Of a DNA stretch of 64,000 nt, positions 17,562 through 27,289 are shown in pieces. How positions within the stretch are numbered: the stretch's first letter is position 1; the number at the start of each line of letters is the position of its first letter. Made by a program: the position numbers and the translations under genes. Origin of the DNA: Pseudomonas psychrophila HA-4 (GTDB lineage Bacteria; Pseudomonadota; Gammaproteobacteria; Pseudomonadales; Pseudomonadaceae); contig NZ_ALJC01000120.1 in NCBI RefSeq assembly GCF_000282975.1, positions 39,742 through 103,741 of the forward strand, in the 5' to 3' direction. The notes below the pieces were generated by a model. The model did no database searches. It was given only the letters and a program-made list of their open reading frames with translations, and was not told the DNA's origin.

Positions 17562-19064
17562 TTACGCTTGAGGGCGCATGTGCGGGAACAGGATCACGTC
17601 GCGAATCGACGGTGAGTTGGTCAGCAGCATCACCAGACGGTCGATACCGATACCTTCACCCGCGGTTGGCGGCATGCCGTATTCCAGTGCACGGACGAAG
17701 TCGGCGTCGTAGTGCATGGCTTCGTCATCGCCTGCGTCTTTGTCGGCCACCTGAGCCATGAAACGCTCAGCCTGGTCTTCCGCGTCGTTCAACTCGGAGT
17801 AGGCGTTGGCGATTTCACGGCCACCAATGAACAGCTCAAAGCGATCGGTCACGTTCGGGTTGTCGTCGTTACGACGGGCCAGCGGCGACACTTCAAACGG
17901 GTACTGGGTAATAAAGTGCGGCTGCTCCAGCTTGTGCTCGACCAACTCTTCGAAAATCATCACCTGCAGCTTGCCCAGACCTTCAAAGCCCAGCACCTTG
18001 GCGCCAGCTTTCTTGGCGATGGCACGGGCCTTGTCGATGTCGTTCAGGTCGTCTGCGGTCAGTTCAGGGTTGTACTTAAGGATCGAGTCGAACACCGACA
18101 GACGCACGAACGGTTCTCCGAAGTGGAATACCTTGTCGCCATACGGCACATCGGTCGTGCCCAGAACCAGTTGCGCCAGTTCGCGGAACAGCTCTTCGGT
18201 CAGGTCCATGTTGTCTTCGTAATCGGCGTAAGCCTGATAGAACTCCAACATGGTGAATTCTGGGTTGTGACGAGTCGACACGCCTTCGTTACGGAAGTTA
18301 CGGTTGATCTCGAACACTTTCTCGAAGCCGCCAACAACAAGACGCTTGAGGTACAGCTCAGGCGCGATCCGCAAGAACATTTCCATGTCCAGCGCATTGT
18401 GGTGGGTTTCGAACGGCTTAGCAGCCGCACCGCCCGGAATGGTTTGCAGCATCGGCGTTTCGACTTCGAGGAAATCACGCGCCATCAGGAAGTTGCGGAT
18501 GTGGGCAATGACCTGCGAGCGCACACGGAAGGTGTGACGCACGTCTTCGTTAACGATCAGGTCAACGTAACGCTGGCGATAGCGCTGCTCGGTGTCAGTC
18601 AGACCGTGGTGCTTGTCTGGCAGCGGGCGCAGGGATTTAGTCAGCAGACGCACGCTGGTCATCTCAACGTACAGGTCGCCTTTACCGGAACGGGCCAGGG
18701 TGCCTTCAGCAGCGATAATGTCGCCCAAGTCCCAGGTTTTAACGGCGGCCAGGGTTTCTTCTGGCAAGGTTTTACGGTTGACATAGACCTGAATGCGACC
18801 GGTCATGTCCTGAATCACCATGAACGAGCCACGGTTAAGCATGATGCGACCAGCAACCTTGACCGGGATTGCCGCCTCAGCCAGCTCTTCCTTCGTCTTG
18901 TCGGCGTATTTCTTCTGCAGATCTTCGCAGTAGTTGTCGCGACGGAAGTCATTAGGGAAGGCATTGCCCTTAGCGCGCTCGGCTGCAAGTTTTTCCTTGC
19001 GCAGAGCGATCAGGGTGTTTTCTTCCTGTTGCAGGTCTTGCGGGTCGAGTTGTTGGTCGCTCAT
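17562..19064 (-). CDS. lysS: Lysyl-tRNA synthetase, class II
   Basis: A 500-residue class II lysyl-tRNA synthetase. An N-terminal OB-fold anticodon-binding domain (about 60-160) is followed by the catalytic core with motif 2 (FRNEGVSTRHNPEFTMLEFY, near 265-285) and motif 3 (GIGIDRLVML, near 475-485). The length is normal. It lies 114 bp downstream of prfB in the same direction, the order seen in many gammaproteobacteria, so cotranscription is likely. Confidence 0.97.
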   Translation of the reverse strand: MSDQQLDPQDLQQEENTLIALRKEKLAAERAKGNAFPNDFRRDNYCEDLQKKYADKTKEELAEAAIPVKVAGRIMLNRGSFMVIQDMTGRIQVYVNRKTLPEETLAAVKTWDLGDIIAAEGTLARSGKGDLYVEMTSVRLLTKSLRPLPDKHHGLTDTEQRYRQRYVDLIVNEDVRHTFRVRSQVIAHIRNFLMARDFLEVETPMLQTIPGGAAAKPFETHHNALDMEMFLRIAPELYLKRLVVGGFEKVFEINRNFRNEGVSTRHNPEFTMLEFYQAYADYEDNMDLTEELFRELAQLVLGTTDVPYGDKVFHFGEPFVRLSVFDSILKYNPELTADDLNDIDKARAIAKKAGAKVLGFEGLGKLQVMIFEELVEHKLEQPHFITQYPFEVSPLARRNDDNPNVTDRFELFIGGREIANAYSELNDAEDQAERFMAQVADKDAGDDEAMHYDADFVRALEYGMPPTAGEGIGIDRLVMLLTNSPSIRDVILFPHMRPQA

Positions 19065-19178
19065 GTCTTAAAAATTCCATCACAGGTTCGTTGCCCCCGC
19101 CTCGCGGCAGGGGGTGGCGGGCCTTCAGCGCGCCCTTGGGGCATCGCACAGGCTTCGCACTTACGGGTGTTGCGCGCC

Positions 19179-20274
19179 TTACAAGCCTTGTTTCAGGCTG
19201 GCTATCAGGTATTCATCGATATCGCCATCGAGCACTTTGTCGCAATCGCTGCGCTCGATATTGGTACGCAAATCTTTGATACGCGAGGCGTCGAGTACAT
19301 ACGAGCGGATCTGGTGACCCCAGCCAATGTCAGACTTGGTCTCTTCCAGGGCTTGGGATGCCGCGTTGCGCTTCTGTACTTCTTGCTCGTAAAGACGTGC
19401 CCGCAACATTTTCATCGCGGTGTCTTTGTTCGCATGCTGAGAACGTTCGTTCTGGCAGCTCACCACGGTGTTCGTCGGAACGTGGGTAATCCGCACGGCC
19501 GAGTCAGTGGTGTTTACGTGCTGACCGCCCGCACCGGAGGAGCGATAAGTGTCGATCCGCAGGTCTGAAGGGTTGATGTCGATTTCGATGTTGTCGTCGA
19601 TTTCTGGCGAAACAAACACAGCCGAGAACGAGGTATGACGACGGTTGCCCGAATCGTACGGGCTTTTGCGAACTAGACGATGGACGCCAATCTCGGTGCG
19701 CAACCAACCAAATGCGTATTCGCCCTTGATATGAACGGTTGCACCTTTGATCCCGGCCACTTCACCGGCAGACAATTCCATAATGGTGGCATCGAAGCCG
19801 CGCTTGTCGGCCCAACGCAAATACATCCGCAGCAGGATATTGGCCCAGTCTTGCGCTTCGGTACCGCCGGAACCTGCCTGAATGTCCAGGTAAGCGTTAT
19901 TGGCGTCCATTTCACCGCTAAACATGCGGCGGAATTCGAGTTTTTCAAGGGCTTCGCGCAGACGTTCGACTTCAGCGGCGACGTCATCCACAGCGGCCTG
20001 GTCTTCTTCCTCGGCGGACATCAACAGCAGGTCTTTGGCATCGGCCAGACCTGTGTGCATCTCATCCAGAGTTTCGACGATTTGCGCCAGTTGAGCGCGC
20101 TCGCGACCCAGTTCCTGGGCGTACGAAGGGTTGTTCCAGACACTTGGATCTTCAAGCTCGCGATTGACTTCGATCAGACGCTCATGCTTTTGATCGTAGT
20201 CAAAGATACCCCCGAATAGTTTCGGAGCGCTCTGACAGGTCCTTGATGCTGTTAAGGATCGGGTTGATTTCCAT
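19179..20274 (-). CDS. prfB: Peptide chain release factor 2 (programmed +1 frameshift)
   Basis: RF2 ends translation at UAA and UGA. The gene begins at the ATG at 20274 (MEINPILNSIKDLSERS) and runs 24 codons to an in-frame TGA at 20202-20200, then continues in the +1 frame to give 364 residues. The SPF tripeptide region, RSSGAGGQHVN (the GGQ hydrolysis motif, near 240-255) and the helical domain 1 are intact. A continuous-frame reading instead produces a false N-terminus upstream; that should not be used. The upstream 180 bp to wspR hold a REP element. Confidence 0.97.
20198..20213 (-). promoter_or_regulatory. prfB: prfB autoregulatory frameshift site
   Basis: On the minus strand the sequence reads GGGGGTATCTTTGACTAC: an internal Shine-Dalgarno-like G-run, then the slippery CTT codon and a poor-context TGA followed by C. 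This is the classic RF2 site: when RF2 is scarce the ribosome shifts +1 on CTT and completes RF2. Only the codon before the G-run (CGG) differs from the E. coli version. Confidence 0.95.
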
Positions 20275-20379
20275 GGCTGGCGGCACTCGTAGGCGATTTT
20301 TACAAAGCCGGGGAGTATACCGTAAACGTTGATCGGCAGCAGCCCGCCTGGCGGGGATGTTTGTGCGCAACCCACTCTC

Positions 20380-20441
20380 TGTAGCGAGCTTGTCTCGCGA
20401 TCTTTTGCGTTTAAAGATCGCGAGACAAACTCGCTTCTACA
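20380..20441. repeat. REP palindrome between wspR and prfB
   Basis: Inner arms TGTCTCGCGATCTTT (20391-20405) and its complement (20413-20427) form a perfect 15-bp stem, with outer arms TGTAGCGAG and CTCGCTTCTACA. It shares the CTCGCGATCTTTT core with the element at 74-105 and lies 15 nt past the wspR stop. Confidence 0.85.
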
Positions 20442-20455
20442 GGGGCCGGTGTACG

Positions 20456-21457
20456 CTACTCAATCCCGACCTGATTACGCCCGTGGTGCTTGGCCAGATA
20501 AAGCCCTTTGTCCGCCGCCGAGATGAGTTGGCGCGAACTGCCATTTTGTTGTGGGGTGAGGGTCGCCAGGCCAATGCTGATGGTCAAGCTGCTGCCTTCA
20601 CTCGGCTGTATATGCGGGATTTTTAGCGCTTCTACCGACTGACGCAGTTTTTCTGCAACCAATCGCGCGCCGCCTTGCGAGGTGTTAGGCAACACAATGG
20701 CAAACTCTTCGCCGCCATAACGCGCGGGTAGATCAGACGGTCGACTGCTCGCATCACGAATGGCCGAGGCCACTTTGCGCAACGCTTCGTCGCCATCCAA
20801 ATGGCCAAAGGTGTCGTTGAAGGATTTGAAGTAGTCGACATCAATCATCAACAGCGACAACTGGGTCTGCTCACGCAAGGCGCGACGCCACTCAAGCTCC
20901 AAGTATTCGTCAAAGTGCCGACGATTCGACAACCCGGTCAAACCATCCGAGTTCATCAGCCGTTGCAGCACCAGATTGGTGTCCAGCAACTGCTGCTGGC
21001 TGACCCGCAACGCGCGGTAGGCCGCATCACGCTGCAACAAGGTCATGTAGGAGCGCGAGTGATAGCGAATCCGCGCCACCAGTTCGATGTTATCGGGCAG
21101 CTTGACCAAGTAATCATTAGCCCCCGCCGAAAACGCCGCGCTCTTGATCAGCGGGTCTTCTTTGGTGGACAGAACGATGATCGGGATGTTTTGGGTCGCT
21201 GGGTGATTGCGGTACTCGCGCACCAACGTCAGCCCGTCCAGCCCAGGCATGACCAGGTCCTGCAAAATCACCGTCGGTTTGATCCGAATGGCTTGAGCAA
21301 TCGCCTGATGCGGGTCCGCACAGAAGTGAAAGTCTATGTTCTGCTCAAGCGCCAAGCCTCGGCGCACGGCTTCACCGATCATTGCCTGATCGTCAACCAG
21401 CAACACCATGGCGGCGTTTTCGTCAGTTTTAACGTCGTCCAACTGTAAATCGCTCAT
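20456..21457 (-). CDS. wspR: Diguanylate cyclase response regulator WspR
   Basis: This 333-residue output protein of the Wsp system makes c-di-GMP from two GTP when phosphorylated by WspE, promoting biofilm and surface growth. An N-terminal receiver carries the phospho-acceptor D67 (ILQDLVMPG), and a C-terminal GGDEF domain has an active GGEEF at 248-252. The inhibitory I-site RxxD (R239-D242) is present five residues before it, so product feedback should work. It is last in the operon, 52 bp after wspF. Confidence 0.96.
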   Translation of the reverse strand: MSDLQLDDVKTDENAAMVLLVDDQAMIGEAVRRGLALEQNIDFHFCADPHQAIAQAIRIKPTVILQDLVMPGLDGLTLVREYRNHPATQNIPIIVLSTKEDPLIKSAAFSAGANDYLVKLPDNIELVARIRYHSRSYMTLLQRDAAYRALRVSQQQLLDTNLVLQRLMNSDGLTGLSNRRHFDEYLELEWRRALREQTQLSLLMIDVDYFKSFNDTFGHLDGDEALRKVASAIRDASSRPSDLPARYGGEEFAIVLPNTSQGGARLVAEKLRQSVEALKIPHIQPSEGSSLTISIGLATLTPQQNGSSRQLISAADKGLYLAKHHGRNQVGIE

Positions 21458-21509
21458 GCGCGTTCACCTGAATTACTGCCTTCAAGCCAGTTATGCCGAA
21501 TTTTGCCAG

Positions 21510-22520
21510 TCATTTCGCAAATATCTCCAGCAAACGTGGCGCAATCTTGTCTAAAGGACGGATTTCAACCGCTGCATCAATGGCCGCTGCCGCTTTGGGC
21601 ATGCCATACACTGAGCTACTTTGTTGGTCCTGAGCGATGGTCAAGAAACCTTGCTGACGCATGAGTTTGAGCCCTTGCGCCCCATCGCGCCCCATACCGG
21701 TTAATAGCACACCCACCGCGTCACCATTCCAGTGTCTGGCAACACTTTCAAAAAACACATCGATCGAGGGTCGATAAATCTCGTTCACAGGCTCTGCCGT
21801 ATAGGCCAAGGTGCCGTTTTTTAATAGCCGAATGTGGTGGTTGGTGCCCGCCAGCAGCACCGAGCCCACCTGCGGCGTCTCGCCATCGCGGGCCAATCGC
21901 ACGTCCAGCCCGCACGATGTACTGAGCCAATCGGCCATGCCTGCCGCAAACACTTGGTCAACATGCTGCACCAGCACGATGGCCGCCTGAAAGTTTCTCG
22001 GCAGCCCTTTAAGCAGTGTTTCAAGCGCTGCCGGCCCGCCCGCAGACGAGCCAATTGCCACCAACCCACGCTGGGCAGACAATTCGCGCGGTTGGGCAGA
22101 CACGGGTTTTACCCGTTTGTCGCTTTGGCCCATCAACCAGCCCACGTTGAGGATTTTGCGCAGTAACGGCGCCGCTGCCTCTTTGGCATTGCCCGCTCCC
22201 AGCGCCGGCGTGTCAACCACATCCATTGCACCAAAACCCATGGCTTCGAATACGCGGTGTACATTCTGCTCGCGGTCCACGGTCACAATCACGATGGCAC
22301 ACGGGGTTTCAGCCATGATCCGGCGCGTGGCCTCTACCCCGTCCATCACCGGCATGATCAGGTCCATCAATATCAGGTCCGGCGTCTGTTCGGCGCACAG
22401 GCGCACCGCCTCCTCACCATCGCGCGCAACCCAGATCACTTGGTGAGCGGGCTCAAACGCCAGCGCTCGACGCAAGGCCTCAACCGCCATGGGCATATCG
22501 TTGACGATGGCGACTCTCAT
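21510..22520 (-). CDS. wspF: Chemotaxis-type methylesterase WspF
   Basis: A 336-residue CheB-like protein: receiver domain with D53 (LILMDLIMP), then a methylesterase domain with GSSAGG (Ser159), QHVD (His186) and LLTGMGRDGAQG. It should demethylate WspA after phosphorylation by WspE and so restrain signalling. Loss of WspF locks WspR on and gives wrinkly colonies in pseudomonads; this copy looks intact. Its start overlaps the wspE stop by 4 bp. Confidence 0.96.
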   Translation of the reverse strand: MRVAIVNDMPMAVEALRRALAFEPAHQVIWVARDGEEAVRLCAEQTPDLILMDLIMPVMDGVEATRRIMAETPCAIVIVTVDREQNVHRVFEAMGFGAMDVVDTPALGAGNAKEAAAPLLRKILNVGWLMGQSDKRVKPVSAQPRELSAQRGLVAIGSSAGGPAALETLLKGLPRNFQAAIVLVQHVDQVFAAGMADWLSTSCGLDVRLARDGETPQVGSVLLAGTNHHIRLLKNGTLAYTAEPVNEIYRPSIDVFFESVARHWNGDAVGVLLTGMGRDGAQGLKLMRQQGFLTIAQDQQSSSVYGMPKAAAAIDAAVEIRPLDKIAPRLLEIFAK

Positions 22521-24823
22521 GTTTGGGCTCCACCAATAAGTTCAACCACAGCATCCAGCAAAGCGTCGTCATGGAAGCTGGCTTTGGCTAGATAATAGTC
22601 GGCCCCAGCATCTAGGCCACGTCGACGATCTTCTTCACGATCTTTGTAAGAAACCACCATCACTGGCATAGATTGCAAACGGTTATCTCGGCGCAACAAC
22701 GTGACCAGTTCAATACCATCCATGCGCGGCATGTCTATGTCGGTAATCAATAGGTCGAAGTGCTCGGCCCGCAGGGCATTCCAGCCATCCATACCGTCAA
22801 CCGCCACGGCCACTTCATAGCCGCGATTGATCAGCAGTTTGCGCTGCAACTCGCGCACGGTTAGCGAGTCATCAACCACCAAAATGCGTTTGCGGGTCAG
22901 TTCGGCGGTGTGGCGGTTGCGCCGGTCGATACGTTCCAGACGCCCGGTGTTGAGCAGTTTGTCGACTGAGCGCAGCATGTCTTCGACGTCCACGATCAGC
23001 ACCGGCGAACCATCGTCCAGCAAGGCCCCGGCTGAGATGTCTTGCACCTTGCCCAGACGCGGATCGAGGGGTAACACCACTAACGTCCGCTCGCCGATGA
23101 AGCGCTCAACGGCCACGCCATACACGGCGTCGCGCTCACGAATCACCACCACCTTGAGGGTTTCGTCATCGCTCTGGCTGGGGGGGCGTTGCAGCAACTG
23201 GCTGGCCGCTACCAGCCCCACATGGCGGCCTTCGTGCCAGAAATGCTGACGACCTTCGACCTGCACGATGTCATCCGGCAACAAGTCGCGCATGCGTTCA
23301 ATGTGCGCCAGCGGGAAGGCGTACGCCTCATCGGCTACTTCAACCACCAGGCTGCGAACCACGGACAAGGTCAGCGGCACTTCAAGCTGGAAGCGGCTGC
23401 CCTGCCCCGAGGTCTGTTCCAGCACAATCGCGCCGCGCAGCAGGCGCACCATGTGCTGCACTGCATCCAGCCCGACGCCGCGCCCGGAGACTTCGGTCAC
23501 GGTGTCGCGCAGGCTGAAACCCGGCAGAAAGAGAAAGGTCAGCAGTTCTTCTTCGCTCAATTGCGCCACGGTCTCGGCGGTCGATAACTGACGTTCGACA
23601 ATGGTGCGACGCAAACGCGTGAGATCAACACCGGCGCCATCATCGCTGAGTTCCAGCGCCAGCAAACCCGCCTGGTGCGACACGCGCAGGCGAATGGTGC
23701 CTTCTGCCGACTTGCCCGCCAGCAGGCGCTGTTCTGGCGACTCAATTCCGTGGTCAACCGCATTACGCAACAAGTGAGTCAGTGGCGCTTCAAGTTTTTC
23801 CAGTACATCGCGGTCAACCTGGGTTTTCTCGCCTTCAATTTCCAGGCGAATCTGCTTGCCAAGGGCACGCCCCAAATCGCGAACCATACGTTCCTGGCCA
23901 ACCAGTACGTCAGCAAACGGGCGCATCCGACAGGCCAGCGCGGTGTCATAAAGCAATTGCGCGCGCTGACCGGTCTGCCAGCCAAATTCGTCCAGTTCTG
24001 CGGTCTGTTCGCTCAGCAGGTGCTGCGACTCGGCCAATGATCGCCGAGCCTCAGTCAACGCTTCCTCGACGTCATGGCTAAAGCCCGCCGCTTTAAGCTG
24101 TTCGCTCAGGGTGTCCAAGGCTCGCAAGCTGGTGCTTTGAATGCGCTTGAGCCGATGCAGGGCCATCAAATAGGGCTTAAGCCGCTGGGTCTCAACCAAC
24201 GATTTGCTCGACAGGTCGAGCAGACTGTTGAGCCGCTCGGCGGTCACGCGCAATACCCGCTCGCCGCTCTCCGTCAAACGCTGAGGACGACGCGCGGGTT
24301 CTGGCTCCGCAGGTTCAGGCTGCATAGGCGGCTCAGGCTCGATCAACGGAGCAGCCACTACAGACGTCGGCGCCAGTAACAATTGTGAAACGTCGAATGC
24401 CGGCGGCGCGAACCGTGGCGTAACTATTGCAGAGGGGTCAAGCAACTCGTTCAGGTGCGTGACATAGGCGTCAATATCAGCCGGGCCAACATTTTCACTG
24501 CCGGGGGTGGCAATACGCATCAGCAAATCAGTGCCCTGCAACAACGCATCAATGTGCTCGGGATGCAGGCGCAAGCGCCCTTCTTGAGCACTGACCAGGC
24601 AATCTTCCATGACGTGGGCGACGCTGACCCCAGCATCGACCCCGACGATTCTCGCCGCACCTTTGAGCGAATGAGCAGCACGCATGCACGCTTCTAGCTG
24701 ATCGGCTTGTGTTGGGTTGCGCTCCAACGCCAACAGACCGGCACTCAGAACCTGGGTCTGGGCCTCGGCCTCAAGACTGAAGAGTTCTAGTAAGGAGGCA
24801 TCACGCATTTGCTCAGGGGTCAT
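22517..24823 (-). CDS. wspE: Hybrid histidine kinase WspE (CheA-type with receiver)
   Basis: The 768-residue kinase has an N-terminal HPt domain (H51 in RAAHSLKGAAR), a dimerisation and linker region, a HATPase domain (LLRNAVDHGIESPEQR near 355), a CheW-like domain (about 500-630) and a C-terminal receiver with D695 (LLITDIDMP). It is driven by WspA and phosphorylates WspR and WspF. Four-base overlaps link it to wspD and wspF. All catalytic elements appear intact. Confidence 0.96.
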   Translation of the reverse strand: MTPEQMRDASLLELFSLEAEAQTQVLSAGLLALERNPTQADQLEACMRAAHSLKGAARIVGVDAGVSVAHVMEDCLVSAQEGRLRLHPEHIDALLQGTDLLMRIATPGSENVGPADIDAYVTHLNELLDPSAIVTPRFAPPAFDVSQLLLAPTSVVAAPLIEPEPPMQPEPAEPEPARRPQRLTESGERVLRVTAERLNSLLDLSSKSLVETQRLKPYLMALHRLKRIQSTSLRALDTLSEQLKAAGFSHDVEEALTEARRSLAESQHLLSEQTAELDEFGWQTGQRAQLLYDTALACRMRPFADVLVGQERMVRDLGRALGKQIRLEIEGEKTQVDRDVLEKLEAPLTHLLRNAVDHGIESPEQRLLAGKSAEGTIRLRVSHQAGLLALELSDDGAGVDLTRLRRTIVERQLSTAETVAQLSEEELLTFLFLPGFSLRDTVTEVSGRGVGLDAVQHMVRLLRGAIVLEQTSGQGSRFQLEVPLTLSVVRSLVVEVADEAYAFPLAHIERMRDLLPDDIVQVEGRQHFWHEGRHVGLVAASQLLQRPPSQSDDETLKVVVIRERDAVYGVAVERFIGERTLVVLPLDPRLGKVQDISAGALLDDGSPVLIVDVEDMLRSVDKLLNTGRLERIDRRNRHTAELTRKRILVVDDSLTVRELQRKLLINRGYEVAVAVDGMDGWNALRAEHFDLLITDIDMPRMDGIELVTLLRRDNRLQSMPVMVVSYKDREEDRRRGLDAGADYYLAKASFHDDALLDAVVELIGGAQT

Positions 24824-25506
24824 GTCAGGCTCCGGGAAATGGCGCTCAGCAGTTGTTCTTCATCCAGCCAGCGCAGGCTGCGGCTTTTCCACGGCAGTAC
24901 ACCCCGGGTGTATTTGGCACCGGCATGGTCGCCCGAGAGCGAAGCGGTGTTTAGAACACGTTCTTCAATGTTGTGAACACCGTCCACTTCATCAACCGGC
25001 AAAACCACGGGGCCGCCGTGCGCCGCCACGATCAGCATGCGCGGCATGACGCGTTGCGTAGTGGTTGGCGTGACCGTCGGGTCCAGCCCCAACAGGTCAA
25101 CCAGTGACAGACACGGCACCAGCGCTCCCCGCACATTGGCCACGCCTTGCAACGCCCGTGAACGCTGGTGTGGCAGGGAGTGGATGGCTTGCAGGCGCGC
25201 GACTTCGTCTAGGCAACCGGTATTCAGGCCCAGCCACTCGCCGCCCAAACGAAAAATCACCAGCGAGCGCGTCGCGACTTTTCGTTCGAAATCTTGAGGG
25301 GCAGAGAGTTCATCGTGCTTTTGATCAAAGGAGTAGCGATCCAGCAAGCGCGTCGCGGCGACCGAATACACCGCGCAGTTGCGGCAATGAATATGCTCGG
25401 GCAACAGCGGGCAGGATTTATCGCCATAGATACCGATACGATTCCAGCAGTCATCAATGGCTTGGGCTTCGTCATGAATCAAGCTCTGGGCTGTTAAACC
25501 GCTCAT
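24820..25506 (-). CDS. wspD: CheW-like coupling protein WspD
   Basis: A 228-residue protein with a C-terminal CheW domain (about 80-220; GVANVRGALVPCLSLVDLLG is typical) and an N-terminal extension containing a Cys cluster (CPLLPEHIHCRNC). It should couple the receptor WspA to the kinase WspE. It overlaps wspC and wspE by 4 bp on each side. Confidence 0.94.
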   Translation of the reverse strand: MSGLTAQSLIHDEAQAIDDCWNRIGIYGDKSCPLLPEHIHCRNCAVYSVAATRLLDRYSFDQKHDELSAPQDFERKVATRSLVIFRLGGEWLGLNTGCLDEVARLQAIHSLPHQRSRALQGVANVRGALVPCLSLVDLLGLDPTVTPTTTQRVMPRMLIVAAHGGPVVLPVDEVDGVHNIEERVLNTASLSGDHAGAKYTRGVLPWKSRSLRWLDEEQLLSAISRSLT

Positions 25507-26777
25507 TGTTTACGCTCACTGTGAACGGACCGCTCGTGACGGGCAGCACGCTCTTGCAAGCGCTGCGCACCTGCCGCATCACCTTGCGAAGCCAATAAAG
25601 CCGCCAAGTGTGCCAGCGCGTCTGAATGCTGCGGTTCCAGGTACAACGCCTTGCGATAAAAGCCCTGGGCCTGGTCGCTCCGACCTTCAACATCGCTGAG
25701 CAAACCTAACCAATAAAACACTTGTGCCTGCGGGCCATGCAGTAGCAAAAACTGTTCGCAGGACTGCCGGGCATCACTGCTTTTGCCTTCATTGGCCAAG
25801 CGTGCAATCTGCTCCAGCAAGGCGCTCACCCCTGAAGTTGCCGGGCTCGGTTTGTGTGGCGCTGGCGTTGCAGTTTGCGGGCGCGGGGCAAAAGGCCGAA
25901 TCACCGGGGGGGACGTCGGCGGCAGTGGACGCGTCAGCGGTTTGAACTCAGCTAGCGCGGGGCGCGCAGCAGGCAACGGCTCATGGCTGTGACTAAAGGC
26001 AAACGACTGTGGCGCACAAATCGAACGCATCCCCAAGCGTGCCAGCAAGCTGCCTTCCGCCGGGCCAATGAACAGCACGCCGTCGTCGCGGGTTAAACGC
26101 TTTAGTACGTCCAGCGCTTGCTGTTGTGTTTTCAGGTCAAAGTAGATCAGCAGGTTGCGGCAAAACACAAAGTCATAGGGAACGTGATTAACCACCAGTG
26201 CCGGATCAAGCAAGTTGCCGACATGAAAGCTGACCTGCTGGCGCACCCGCTCCGACAGTTGGTAGCCGTCATTGGTAACGCTGAAATAGCGCTCACGAAA
26301 ATCGGTTTGTTCGCCACGAAATGAATTCTTGCCATACACCGCCGCCTGAGCACGCGCCACCGATAGCGGGCTGACATCCAGGGCTTCGACCTTGAACTGA
26401 TGCCCGGTAAAACCAGCATCAAACAAGGCCATTGCAATCGAGTAGGGCTCTTCGCCCGTCGAGCACGGCAGACTCAATATTCGCAGGATGCGGCGAGTGC
26501 CCACCTCCTCCAAACGCTTTCTGGCCAATCGACCCAACGTCGCAAACGACTCAGGGTAACGAAAAAACCAAGTCTCGGGCACGATGACCGACTCGATCAG
26601 CGCTTGCTGTTCATCGTGCGAGGTGATCAGCCGCTGCCAGTAATGATCGCTGTCGACCATGTGCAGCGCCGTGCAACGCTGACGAACAGCGCGCTCGATA
26701 ATTGCCGGGCCGACAGACGCCACATCCAGACCGATGCGTTGTTTCAGAAAGTCGAAGAACCGTTGATCGTCACTCAT
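25503..26777 (-). CDS. wspC: CheR-type methyltransferase WspC with TPR repeats
   Basis: The 424-residue protein should methylate glutamates of WspA using SAM. A CheR N-terminal helical domain is followed by the SAM-binding domain (LSLPCSTGEEPYSIAMALFD near 100 and DFVFCRNLLIYFD near 205), a proline-rich linker and C-terminal tetratricopeptide repeats (about 320-405). The TPR tail is typical of WspC and probably mediates partner binding. It overlaps its neighbours by 4 bp. Confidence 0.95.
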   Translation of the reverse strand: MSDDQRFFDFLKQRIGLDVASVGPAIIERAVRQRCTALHMVDSDHYWQRLITSHDEQQALIESVIVPETWFFRYPESFATLGRLARKRLEEVGTRRILRILSLPCSTGEEPYSIAMALFDAGFTGHQFKVEALDVSPLSVARAQAAVYGKNSFRGEQTDFRERYFSVTNDGYQLSERVRQQVSFHVGNLLDPALVVNHVPYDFVFCRNLLIYFDLKTQQQALDVLKRLTRDDGVLFIGPAEGSLLARLGMRSICAPQSFAFSHSHEPLPAARPALAEFKPLTRPLPPTSPPVIRPFAPRPQTATPAPHKPSPATSGVSALLEQIARLANEGKSSDARQSCEQFLLLHGPQAQVFYWLGLLSDVEGRSDQAQGFYRKALYLEPQHSDALAHLAALLASQGDAAGAQRLQERAARHERSVHSERKQ

Positions 26778-27289
26778 GCGAGCTCCCGCGTGAAGGCGTC
26801 ATCCGGGTTCGCAGGAAACAGCAGCGCACACACCGCCGGGCTCAGCAGGTCATCGACTCGGATCCACTGCGTTAGGCCATGAGGGTCTTTGCGCACCGGC
26901 CCCAAATAAGGCGCGTCGCGGTTATCCAGGCCATACGGCTGGAAATCATCAGGGTTACACCGCAAGGTATCGCTGGCCTGCTCAAGCATCAGCCCCAGCA
27001 GTTTTCCACGAAAATCGACCAACACCAGACGGGTACTCGTGCGAGCCACCGCCGCGTGGCCAAAGGTCATGGCGCTGACGTCAATCACCGGCACCATGTG
27101 ACTACGGTGCGCAAACACCCCGGCCACCCAAGCAGGGGCCTGGGCGATCGGCTTCAGCGGTAAACGCGGCAACACTTCGACCACATCGGTGGCGGGCAAG
27201 GCATAGCGTTCATCGCCGATGTAAAACACCAGAAACAGGCGATTGCTGGGCGTCACTGCGCCCATACGTTTGGCTAGAGGCTCGATCAT
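26774..27289 (-). CDS. wspB: CheW-like coupling protein WspB
   Basis: A 171-residue single-domain CheW homologue (FYIGDERYALPATDVVEV near 22-40, WVAGVFAHRSHMVPVIDVSA near 58-78). With WspD it couples WspA to WspE; two scaffold proteins per system is a Wsp hallmark. Its ATG shares one base with the wspA stop. Confidence 0.94.
   Translation of the reverse strand: MIEPLAKRMGAVTPSNRLFLVFYIGDERYALPATDVVEVLPRLPLKPIAQAPAWVAGVFAHRSHMVPVIDVSAMTFGHAAVARTSTRLVLVDFRGKLLGLMLEQASDTLRCNPDDFQPYGLDNRDAPYLGPVRKDPHGLTQWIRVDDLLSPAVCALLFPANPDDAFTRELA

Noticed and set aside
17712..19568. 618-codon open frame antisense to lysS and the end of prfB
   Set aside because: It mirrors two well-supported genes; long antisense frames are expected in GC-rich DNA with this codon bias. 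Its product is His/Gln/Val-rich with no domain.
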